A stretch of 14,307 nucleotides of DNA from Niveispirillum sp. (GTDB lineage: Bacteria; Pseudomonadota; Alphaproteobacteria; Azospirillales; Azospirillaceae): contig JAEMSB010000049.1 in the NCBI GenBank assembly GCA_016463045.1, forward strand, positions 1 to 14,307. The letters are read 5' to 3'. The number at the start of each line of letters is the position of its first letter. Positions within the stretch are counted from its first letter, which is position 1. A model generated the notes under the pieces. The model searched no databases and had not been told where the DNA came from. It saw nothing but the letters and a program-made list of their open reading frames with translations. Shown piece by piece: positions 8,540 to 14,307 of the stretch. Both the position numbers and the translations under genes were made by a program.

Positions 8540-10405
8540 ATGTCGGAGTCGCTTTCGGCCATCAATGAACTGTTCAAACATTTCCCGGCCCCGATCATCG
8601 CTTGGTGGCAAAAATCGGGGCATCTGGCGCTGGCCTTCTGCAATGCTGCATTTGCACAGCTCTGTTCGCGGGAACTGGAGAGCATGGCTAATCTTCCTGG
8701 TTCCTTGCTGATGCCGGTTGAGGGTCAATCCGATCCCGGACCCGCGATCGTCCGCAGCTTGACCCAGGGTTCCGTCCTTGACATTGAGGTCTGCGTATCG
8801 GCGCGCGGGCGTCCGCGCCGTCTGCGCCTTCTTGGACAGGGCATCGATGTCGGGCAACGCCATCGCCCGCAACCGATCTTCCTGGCTGTGGCCCGGGATG
8901 TCAGTGAGGAAACGAAGCAGGCCAACGCCAAGGCAACAACGGAACGCATGCTGTCCGCCGTTATTGCCAATATCCACCTGCCATTGCTGATGTTGTCGCA
9001 TGACGGGCGGATCATCCTGGCCAACCCGGCGGCCGCGCGGCTGTGTGAGCGACCTCTGGAAGAGATCATGGGCCAGCATCTGTCGTTGCTGTTCACCGCT
9101 CAGGATTGGCCGGTGATCGCTGCCAGGCTGGAGAGCGGCCTGCGCAACGAATGCGAACAGCGCAGCGCCGGGCGGGTTCTGACGGCACGGGGCAATTTGG
9201 TCGATGTCGAGCTTCGGGGGCAGCCGATGGGTGAGATCGGCGGCAAAGTCATGCGGATGGTGACGTTCAGCCCATTTGCCCCGCCGCCGCCGCGTACCAG
9301 GGACGGTCTGACCGCCATTCAGCAGAAGCTGGCGGACGGGGAGGCCGTGATGGCCGGGCGTGTCCAGATCATCGGGCTGGACGATATGCGGTCCACCTTC
9401 GGCGAACGCTGGGGCCATATGCGCGAACAGGCCCTGGCCATCGCAGAGCAGACCATTCGACAGTCGCTTGACCGTGGCGATCAAGTGCAACGGATGCCCG
9501 ACGAAAGCTTCGTGATCAGCTTTGACAGGCTGTCAGAGCCAGAGGCCAGCGCGAAGGCGCGGGTCATCGCCGACAAGGTTCGGCTCCGCCTGCTGGGATC
9601 TGGCACACCGGACGGTCTAGTCGAATCGGCCGTCACGACGGTTCGCCCATCTGACCTGCCGGATGGCACCGGGGAGGATCTGGCGGATTTCCTGGTACGC
9701 AAGCTGGTGGCCCGGCGCGAGGAGAGCCGGCGATATACCCAGGCCCTGCTGCGCGATGCCATGGCGAAGGCGTCGCTGGATCCGCGGCAGGTGCTGCGCC
9801 CCGAAGGATATGCATTGCCGATGCAGGTTGCAGAACTGGCCTATCCCTGGCGTCAGCAGATCGCGGCGGCCATTGGAACGGTCAGTGATGATGTCAATGC
9901 CAGCTTCGAGGCCGACCTTGTCACCTTGTCTGTCGCCATCGACTGGCGGGAGCTGCGCAAGGGCAAATCCAAGCTGATTGTGCCGGTGAAGTTCGAGAAC
10001 CTGATGGTGCCTCGCCTGCTGGATCGCTATGTCGATGTGGTCCGCAATCTGCCGGCCGAATTGCGCGAACGTATCCTGCTGCACCTCACCCGCACGCCTG
10101 TGGGTATTGCCAGTTCCCGTATCGGCGGGATGGTGCAGACCCTGGGCCCATTCTGCTGGGGCATTGGACTTGAACTGCCCAGCCTTGACTTCACGCTTGA
10201 TCCGATGGGCAATCGGGTCGGGATGGTGTCGCTGTCTTTCAACGCCCTTGATTATGGTGACCAGCAGGCCCACGGGCGGCTGACCCGCCAGTTGCGGTCA
10301 TGCCATCTGCGCAAGATGAAGGTCCTGGTGGAGGATGTGCCCGACAGTACGCAGAGCATGCGCCTAGCCGCCGATGGCGTGGATATGGTCACGCTGCTGC
10401 GCTGA
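8540..10405 (+). CDS. PAS protein with degenerate GGDEF and EAL-like domains
   Basis: This is a 621-residue cytoplasmic protein with no signal peptide or membrane segment. An N-terminal PAS-like region lies at about 8-115, and a clearer PAS domain starts near residue 137 (LPLLMLSHDGRIILANPAAARL). A linker with PPPP is followed by a GGDEF-like domain at about 290-400 in which the catalytic signature is replaced by PDESF (320-324). The C-terminal part (about 440-621) resembles an EAL fold: LIVPVKFENL matches the VNLS-type strand and VLVEDVPDSTQSMRLAADGVDM matches the usual AEGVE segment, but the EAL glutamate and the metal-binding set are not visible. It is therefore probably a non-catalytic sensor or c-di-GMP-binding/scaffold protein; the domain calls are by eye. 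The ATG at 8540 has GAGGG 9 bases upstream. It is convergent with the exported-protein gene. Confidence 0.75.
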   Translation: MSESLSAINELFKHFPAPIIAWWQKSGHLALAFCNAAFAQLCSRELESMANLPGSLLMPVEGQSDPGPAIVRSLTQGSVLDIEVCVSARGRPRRLRLLGQGIDVGQRHRPQPIFLAVARDVSEETKQANAKATTERMLSAVIANIHLPLLMLSHDGRIILANPAAARLCERPLEEIMGQHLSLLFTAQDWPVIAARLESGLRNECEQRSAGRVLTARGNLVDVELRGQPMGEIGGKVMRMVTFSPFAPPPPRTRDGLTAIQQKLADGEAVMAGRVQIIGLDDMRSTFGERWGHMREQALAIAEQTIRQSLDRGDQVQRMPDESFVISFDRLSEPEASAKARVIADKVRLRLLGSGTPDGLVESAVTTVRPSDLPDGTGEDLADFLVRKLVARREESRRYTQALLRDAMAKASLDPRQVLRPEGYALPMQVAELAYPWRQQIAAAIGTVSDDVNASFEADLVTLSVAIDWRELRKGKSKLIVPVKFENLMVPRLLDRYVDVVRNLPAELRERILLHLTRTPVGIASSRIGGMVQTLGPFCWGIGLELPSLDFTLDPMGNRVGMVSLSFNALDYGDQQAHGRLTRQLRSCHLRKMKVLVEDVPDSTQSMRLAADGVDMVTLLR

Positions 10406-10407
10406 TG

Positions 10408-10424
10408 ACGGTGCGCGGCGCCGT
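10408..10424. terminator. Short hairpin in the convergent gap
   Basis: ACGGTGC (10408-10414) and GCGCCGT (10418-10424) form a 7-bp stem with one G-T pair and a three-base loop. It sits in the 25-base gap between two converging genes and may serve as a terminator for either, although neither side has a good T tract. Confidence 0.35.
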
Positions 10425-10430
10425 GTCCCT

Positions 10431-10919
10431 TCAGGGGCCGACATAGAACCGGCGCAGATCTTCCTGGCGTGCTGTGAACACCATACAGTTGGTGCTTTCC
10501 TGGCCCTTGAAGAAATAGACCAGCCCCTCATCCCGCTTGCGCGTGGGGTCAAACAGGTTCACTGCCATGCGGCCATAGGCAACGCCCATGGGCCGTTCTT
10601 CCGGCCCAAAGGCGCGGTAATGCAGATTGACCAACTGGTTGAACTGCCGTTGCCGGCATAGCCGCGACAGTTCCAGATTAACCTGCAGCAGCCCGCGTGA
10701 AGGCGCGTTGAAGGAATAGACGATGCGGTCGCGCCGTTGCGGCACGGGCCGGGGGCGGGCAATGGCTGGGTCGATCCAGCTCTGCCAGGGCAGCTTGCCG
10801 AATCCATTGACCTTGTCCGCCTGCGCCGGTGCGGGCCGGTCCGCCAGCGCGGGGCTGGACAGCGCGAAAACGGCAAGGCAACCGGCCAGGGCCAGCAGGT
10901 GAAGGGCAGGGCGGATCAT
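10431..10919 (-). CDS. Small exported protein of unknown function
   Basis: This is a 162-residue protein with a Sec signal peptide: MIRP, a hydrophobic stretch over about residues 5-20, and a likely signal peptidase I site after PALA (26/27). LAGC at residues 11-14 resembles a lipobox but comes too early for a normal lipoprotein signal. The mature domain (about 136 residues) has two cysteines (88 and 145) that could form a disulfide in the periplasm, and motifs such as GKLPWQSWIDP and NLFDPTRKRDEGLVYFFKGQ. I recognise no family. It starts 2 bases after the stop of the gene at 10922-11254, so the two are co-transcribed and probably coupled. A role with the PilZ-like protein or the PAS protein is only inferred from position. 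Confidence 0.75.
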   Translation of the reverse strand: MIRPALHLLALAGCLAVFALSSPALADRPAPAQADKVNGFGKLPWQSWIDPAIARPRPVPQRRDRIVYSFNAPSRGLLQVNLELSRLCRQRQFNQLVNLHYRAFGPEERPMGVAYGRMAVNLFDPTRKRDEGLVYFFKGQESTNCMVFTARQEDLRRFYVGP

Positions 10920-10921
10920 GA

Positions 10922-11254
10922 TCAGCGGGTGATGGCAAACCGGGCCAGGAACAACGCCACGGCCTTCTTGCTCTCTTCCGGCAAGCTGGTGAAATTGATC
11001 TTGGTGCCGGCCTTCTTGTCCACCGTGGCGACGGTACCCGCACCCTTCAATTTCAGGTTCTGCTTAGGGTCCTTCAGGTTCAGATCGAACGTGACCGTTT
11101 GCCCCACTTTCAGCTTGGCCCCCGAAACGGTAACGGAATTGACGCCCAGATTGGCAACCGTCAGCTCCTTGCCGTCGATATTCAGGTGCGCGGTGTATTT
11201 CTGCACCTTCACCTTCTCAACGACATCCACCTTCAGGAAGTCGAACATGCCCAT
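10922..11254 (-). CDS. Small beta-rich protein, possibly a degenerate PilZ-type domain
   Basis: This is a 110-residue protein with no signal peptide or membrane segment. After a short MGMFDFLKVDVVEKVKV lead it alternates beta strands with Gly turns: YTAHLNIDGKELTVANLGVNSV, VGQTVTFDLNL, LKLKGAGTVATVDKKAGTKINFTSL, then a final helix EESKKAVALFLAR. This layout (strand, a VANLG..SV turn where PilZ has D/NxSxxG, a VGQxVxFxL strand, a V.....GT.I.F strand and a helix) is like PilZ c-di-GMP receptor domains. The RxxxR motif is missing, so ligand binding is doubtful. The start is ATG at 11254 with AGGGAG 8 bases upstream. It is the first gene of a two-gene operon with the exported protein. The PilZ call is inference by eye; another beta-barrel fold is possible. 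Confidence 0.6.
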   Translation of the reverse strand: MGMFDFLKVDVVEKVKVQKYTAHLNIDGKELTVANLGVNSVTVSGAKLKVGQTVTFDLNLKDPKQNLKLKGAGTVATVDKKAGTKINFTSLPEESKKAVALFLARFAITR

Positions 11255-11501
11255 TGCGCTGGCTCCCTGGGGGCGTGGCTTTCAACGGGTATGTTACAGG
11301 ATTTTGGCGGGGTTGGCGTGGGGGAATTGGGATAGGCATTTTCACACCCGACAAAGGGAGGAATTTTACTCATAAGTTGATAAGTGATAATTTTAAGCTA
11401 CTTTTCAGTGGGTGTCTCATTGTCACAGGTGACTGACGTGTGCCTTTGGCGGGCTGTGCCCGCTATGCGAAGTCTTGACCATTTATGGTGGAACCACCAT
11501 T
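11255..11501. promoter_or_regulatory. Divergent promoter region between PilZ-like and HigBA operons
   Basis: These 247 bases hold no credible gene. An AT-rich stretch (about 11360-11405) probably contains the leftward promoter. To its right are the perfect palindrome GTCAC-AG-GTGAC (11422-11433) and the tight hairpin GCGGGC-TGT-GCCCGC (11449-11463), neither followed by a T tract. The right end holds the putative HigBA promoter and operator, listed separately. The palindromes are read directly; the roles are inferred. Confidence 0.5.
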
Positions 11502-11503
11502 AT
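11475..11503 (+). promoter_or_regulatory. Putative HigBA promoter with palindromic operator
   Basis: A perfect inverted repeat, ATGGTGG-AA-CCACCAT (11485-11500), fills most of the 17-base gap between TTGACC (11475-11480, five of six to the -35 consensus) and CATTAT (11498-11503, four of six to the -10 consensus). An XRE antitoxin bound here would block polymerase, the usual autoregulation of such operons. If this promoter is right, transcription starts at or just after the toxin ATG (11502), so the mRNA would be leaderless or translation would start further in. Confidence 0.55.
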
Positions 11504-11891
11504 GCCGGAAAGAGCGACTAGGTCTGTCTGTTGGATCGGCTCGGCGAAGAAGGACCTTCGGGCATTCCCTGCCGCTGTTCAGGATGTTGTCGGATTTGCC
11601 CTCTACATGGCGCAGGTTGGCGGAATGCATCCTGATGCCAAGGTTCTGAAGGGATTCGGCGGCGCCGGAGTGTTGGAGATCGTGGAAGATTTTCGGGGGG
11701 ATACGTTCCGCGCTGTCTACACGGTTCGGTTCCCTTCTGCGGTCTACGTTCTCCATGCCTTTCAGAAGAAGTCAAAGTCAGGGATCAAAACCCCGACGGA
11801 AGACATGGACCTCATCCGGCGGCGCTTAAGGGAAGCAGAGGCCGATCACAACTATCGCCTCCTGTTGCACAAGGAAGCAGGCAAGACATGA
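11502..11891 (+). CDS. higB: Type II toxin, HigB/RelE-like (phage-derived Gp49-like family)
   Basis: This is a 129-residue toxin of the Gp49-like/HigB group. Features are WIGSAKKDLRAFPAAVQDVVGFAL at the N terminus, the core KVLKGFGGAGVLEIVEDFRGDTFRAVYTVRF, and the C-terminal strand AVYVLHAFQKKSKSGIKTP typical of this family. Relatives are ribosome-dependent mRNA nucleases. I used ATG 11502 because earlier in-frame codons back to a TTG at 11475 would run through the palindrome. The ribosome site is poor: GGTGG is 10 bases away and lies inside the operator. The toxin gene comes first and overlaps the antitoxin gene by 4 bases (ATGA), the HigBA order. Confidence 0.85.
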   Translation: MPERATRSVCWIGSAKKDLRAFPAAVQDVVGFALYMAQVGGMHPDAKVLKGFGGAGVLEIVEDFRGDTFRAVYTVRFPSAVYVLHAFQKKSKSGIKTPTEDMDLIRRRLREAEADHNYRLLLHKEAGKT

Positions 11892-12217
11892 CTGATACGG
11901 TCACCCCTATTGAACTCGGTAGCGGCAATGTATTCGCCGACCTGGGTATGCCCGATCCAGAGAGCCACCTGTTGAAAGCCCAACTTGTTGCCCGGTTTGC
12001 ATCTGTCTTGAAGGATCAGGGCCTGACCCAAGCTGACGCCGCCCAGCGTGTGGGTGTCAGCCAGCCCGACATCTCCCGCCTTCTGCGCGGCCAGTTCCGG
12101 GATATCTCGGTGGAACGGTTGTTGCGCATGCTGGTGCGCCTGGGTTGTGCGGTGGATATCGTGGTGCATCCAGCGTCGGGTGGCGATGAACCAGCGGCCC
12201 CGATTTCGGTTGGGTGA
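11888..12217 (+). CDS. higA: HigA-like XRE-family antitoxin
   Basis: This is a 109-residue protein with a helix-turn-helix of the XRE/HTH_37 type, LTQADAAQRVGVSQPDISRLLRGQ, in the middle. It is preceded by a short acidic N-terminal arm (VFADLGMPDPESHLLKAQL) typical of antitoxins paired with Gp49-like toxins, and followed by VERLLRMLVRLGCAVDIVV. It neutralises the toxin and probably represses the operon through the palindrome at 11485-11500. The ATG at 11888 overlaps the toxin stop (ATGA) and has AAGGAAG about 14 bases upstream, with coupling likely. A disordered Gly/Pro/Ala tail ends the protein. Confidence 0.88.
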   Translation: MTDTVTPIELGSGNVFADLGMPDPESHLLKAQLVARFASVLKDQGLTQADAAQRVGVSQPDISRLLRGQFRDISVERLLRMLVRLGCAVDIVVHPASGGDEPAAPISVG

Positions 12218-12308
12218 TCGGCCCGGAACCGTCATGTCGGCAATGGATCACTACTGACGCAATCACCCCCTTTGCGCTACCCTGGCGGGAGAAGGGCAGG
12301 GGTGAGCG

Positions 12309-13901
12309 ATGGCGTTGGAAATTACGCAACACAAAGAGCTTGAAAAACTCCTGGCCGACAAGCCTGCGCAATGGTCACACCTGATCGCGGCGCGGGCGGC
12401 CCTGCGTATGTTGCCCCTGGCACTGACCGGTATACAGGAAAGTGACTGGTTGCCGGTGCTACGCGCGTGCTTTATATCGTGGGCTGTTGGCCAATTTCCG
12501 GCCCATGATATGACTGTGGCCGCTCGTTCCGCCGCCCGTTTCGGTTCCGTTAGTTCCGGTCGTTCCGCCGTCAATTCCGCCGCCCGTTCCGTCCGTTCCG
12601 CCGCCCTCTCTGCCACCCGTTCCGCCGATCACGTCGCCCTTTCGGTCGATTCTGCGGAATCAGCCGCCGATTCCGCCTCACTTGTGGCCAATTTCGTCGC
12701 CGAGTCCGCCGTTTGGATGTCCATCAGCGCCGATGTGACACTTCTTTATGAAACAAAAAACAAAACAGATATTGCGGATTTTGTGCAAACGCCCCTCTGG
12801 GCGGTAAAAATTCCCCTAGCAATAGCGAAGCGCTGGCAATCATTCGTCGATTACCAACATGCATCCCACTTCGCCCCCTGGATCAACTGGTATCAGTCCC
12901 TGCTTACGGGCAATGGCCCCAGCGCCGACTTCTTCGGCCCCGACCTGACCCTGCGCATCGCCCAACAACCGGACGAATGGTGGGACCGCCCGGTGGCAGA
13001 GGTGAATGCCGATGTGACGCGGTGGTTGGAGGAGGCCAAAGAAGGCGCCGTTGTAGTACCCCCACCAGAGCCGGGCCTTGTTGGGACCGTTGACGCCGAT
13101 GGCCGGGTCGGCTTTGCCCGATCCGGTGAAGCCACAGAGGATGAACTGGCTGGGATTGGGGGACTTCTACAGATTCTGACCGGTGCAGCGGAGGATTTGG
13201 CGGCGCTATTGGTTGGGAACAACTCTGTGGCAATAGCGCCCAGCATTGTGCCCCAGTACTTGGCCTGCCTGCAGGCGGACAGTTTATCCATTGACAGGCT
13301 CTATGCCGCTGGCGTGCGCTTGGGTAATGCGCGTGCAAAGCTGCAAAAGCAGATCGACAGCAAGGACTATCCCGACCTTGCCCCTGACGTGGCCGAGGCG
13401 TTGGACAGCGTCCTTGAACTGCATGGCCCTGTCCTTCTGTCTACCGCAGAGGGGCGTAGACTGGTGGGCGCCTCATCCGACTATCTCCGGACGGCGGCTG
13501 ATAGCGCCGCATTGAAGCGCGCCGCCATGGACTACGGTCAGGCGGTGGCCAAGTCGCCCGACCTGTTCAACAAGGAAACGCGCGAACTTCTGCCAGAATT
13601 GAATGAAGATGTCGCCTCCGGTCCTCATCCGGAGCGATCTACCCAAGTCGCGATGTCGGCCAGTCGCAACCTGTTGATTACTGTGGCAAGGGTTGTTCTG
13701 TTCGAGACGTTGAAGAACGGTCTGGCAGCCAGTGTGGTTGGTATGGGTATGATAGGTGTGACAGCACAGACAATCAATTTTGCCTGGGCATTTCTGACAA
13801 GTTACCTGCCGGTCATCCGCGAACTTGCTGCCGTCTCGGGTCCTTATCTTCAATGGATTGAGCCGTTGTTGCGAAAGGCTGAAAAGCGATTACGGGAGTG
13901 A
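12309..13901 (+). CDS. Unknown 530-residue protein with Ser/Ala repeat helix and hydrophobic C terminus
   Basis: I do not recognise this family. Residues 1-67 are a helical leader with several Trp. Residues 68-142 are a low-complexity helix in which Ser-Ala pairs recur every 3-4 residues (Ser at 86, 90, 94, 97, 101, 105, 112, 115, 118, 122), encoded by DNA that repeats TTCCG/TTCCGCC. A Trp/Phe-rich section (about 155-235) and a mixed alpha domain (about 270-450) follow. Residues 455-505 are strongly hydrophobic, with one or two possible membrane segments (VVLFETL, ASVVGMGMIGV, FAWAFLTSYL), and a basic tail KAEKRLRE ends the protein. There is no signal peptide. The start is ATG at 12309 with AGGGGTGA about 4 bases away. 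It begins 91 bases after higA and could share its transcript. The dip in GC around 12740-12830 suggests foreign origin. An effector, surface or defence role is possible but unsupported. Confidence 0.75.
   Translation: MALEITQHKELEKLLADKPAQWSHLIAARAALRMLPLALTGIQESDWLPVLRACFISWAVGQFPAHDMTVAARSAARFGSVSSGRSAVNSAARSVRSAALSATRSADHVALSVDSAESAADSASLVANFVAESAVWMSISADVTLLYETKNKTDIADFVQTPLWAVKIPLAIAKRWQSFVDYQHASHFAPWINWYQSLLTGNGPSADFFGPDLTLRIAQQPDEWWDRPVAEVNADVTRWLEEAKEGAVVVPPPEPGLVGTVDADGRVGFARSGEATEDELAGIGGLLQILTGAAEDLAALLVGNNSVAIAPSIVPQYLACLQADSLSIDRLYAAGVRLGNARAKLQKQIDSKDYPDLAPDVAEALDSVLELHGPVLLSTAEGRRLVGASSDYLRTAADSAALKRAAMDYGQAVAKSPDLFNKETRELLPELNEDVASGPHPERSTQVAMSASRNLLITVARVVLFETLKNGLAASVVGMGMIGVTAQTINFAWAFLTSYLPVIRELAAVSGPYLQWIEPLLRKAEKRLRE
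12526..12625 (+). repeat. Degenerate TTCCG(CC) repeats inside the 530-residue gene
   Basis: Within about 100 bases the string TTCCG occurs eight times, mostly as GTTCCGCC or ATTCCGCC with 3-12 bases between copies. The copies encode the Ser-Ala-Ala/Arg-Ser pattern of the protein. The repeat is imperfect and in frame, which points to old expansion and drift under coding constraint; slippage here could change helix length without shifting the frame. Confidence 0.7.
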
Positions 13902-14094
13902 TCGGACCCTTTCTACCCCTAACTGCTGCTTTCCACGCCGCTTTCCGCTAAACTGCGCCCATCAACACCACAGGTCTGCCCCGCAGCGGGTTGCCTGCTT
14001 TGTTGGCTTTTCAATGAGCTCTTCCAGAACGCGACAGGGTTGGAGTGGACTGGGAGGTCGTTTCCGAAACATCCGGTAAAATCTGCTACACAGT

Positions 14095-14251
14095 GTTGCG
14101 TAGGCCCGTTTCGGAGTTGACCAAATGCGAACTCCGAAACAAACACAAAATCATGTTTCACTCCGTTGCGTAGGCCGCACCCATTCGCTGTGCCCCATCC
14201 TGGAACCCTGAAACACCACCGCATTTTCTGTCGCATGATGTTGCATAGGGC
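14095..14251. repeat. Three related direct repeats, consensus GTTGCGTAGGCC
   Basis: GTTGCGTAGGCC occurs at 14095-14106 and 14165-14176, and the variant GTTGCATAGGGC at 14240-14251, with starts 70 and 75 bases apart. The first two copies are both preceded by AAAATC at 11-12 bases, so the repeated unit is about 30 bases. They are too divergent and too few to be a CRISPR array. Confidence 0.6.
14108..14140. repeat. Perfect inverted repeat, 11-bp arms and 11-base loop
   Basis: GTTTCGGAGTT (14108-14118) and AACTCCGAAAC (14130-14140) are exact complements around an 11-base spacer. The spacing of about two helical turns between arm centres suits a dimeric DNA-binding protein. As RNA it would be a stable hairpin, but there is no T tract after it on the plus strand. 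The related palindrome GTTTCCGAAAC lies 38 bases upstream. Confidence 0.7.
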
Positions 14252-14307
14252 TGTGCCTTCGGAGAGGGGACCACCATCCTGCGAATGTGCCGCCCGCTCC
14301 CTCTCGC

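Larger units (their letters stand above)
13902..14307. other. Gene-free repeat-bearing region at the window end
   Basis: I see no credible gene in these 406 bases. A 105-codon open frame on the minus strand (14236-13919) has no ribosome site, and its wording comes from the DNA repeats. The region contains the palindrome GTTTCCGAAAC (14060-14070), a larger inverted repeat (14108-14140) and three related direct repeats (14095, 14165, 14240), listed separately. It may be an intergenic repeat element that continues past the window. Confidence 0.5.

Noticed and set aside
11378..11436. A tiny plus-strand frame (TTG start, 19 codons) after an AGGGAGG sequence
   Set aside because: The ribosome-like site is about 18 bases away, too far, and the frame has no recognisable feature.
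13919..14236. A 105-codon minus-strand frame at the window end, with a repeated LRNG pattern
   Set aside because: It has no ribosome site, and the repeated residues come from the non-coding direct repeats at 14095 and 14165.
14095..14251. Possible CRISPR array
   Set aside because: There are only three short, imperfect copies with spacing of 70-75 bases and structured DNA between them, and no cas gene in the window.

Overview
The window is high-GC bacterial chromosome, most likely from an alphaproteobacterium of the Rhodospirillales/Azospirillaceae type. This is inferred from the CarB, GreA, FtsE and MoaB sequences, the carB-greA order and the strong GC bias at codon third positions. No rRNA, tRNA, CRISPR array or insertion sequence was seen. 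The taxonomic call comes from reading protein sequence only and is tentative.

Layout. (1) 1-542: moaB, a molybdenum-cofactor gene, plus strand. (2) 572-2635: a divergent locus. A predicted lipoprotein and a small partner protein read leftward, and a deviant-Walker-A ParA/TraL-type ATPase reads rightward from a ~290-base shared intergenic region. The ATPase frame continues past its TGA into a proline-rich, basic-tailed reading frame. (3) 2809-3507: ftsE, started by TTG. Its usual partner ftsX does not follow; instead a convergent parDE-type toxin-antitoxin pair (3504-4110, minus) interleaves its stop codon with that of ftsE. (4) 4297-8207: greA and carB on the minus strand, each followed by a good intrinsic terminator. 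A strong terminator-like hairpin also lies in the carB 5' leader. (5) 8420-11254: an AT-rich promoter island, then a 621-residue PAS/degenerate GGDEF/degenerate EAL-like protein. Convergent to it is a two-gene operon encoding a possible PilZ-like 110-residue protein and a small exported protein. (6) 11485-12217: a second toxin-antitoxin operon of HigBA type with a perfect palindrome over its putative promoter. (7) 12309-13901: a 530-residue protein of unknown function with a Ser/Ala repeat helix and a hydrophobic C-terminal region. (8) 13902-14307: no credible gene, but a perfect inverted repeat and three related direct repeats.

How the parts relate. moaB, ftsE, greA and carB are housekeeping genes for cofactor synthesis, cell division, transcription fidelity, and pyrimidine/arginine precursor supply. 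Between and after them sit accessory pieces: two different toxin-antitoxin modules, the ATPase/lipoprotein locus and the unknown repeat protein. The PAS protein has lost the catalytic motifs of both c-di-GMP enzyme families and lies next to a protein that looks like a PilZ-type domain, so this stretch may be a signalling cluster built from non-catalytic c-di-GMP folds; that is inference. The clearest points for follow-up are the TGA-interrupted tail of the ATPase, the missing ftsX, the carB leader hairpin, the HigBA operator/promoter geometry, and the 530-residue protein with the repeat-rich DNA after it.
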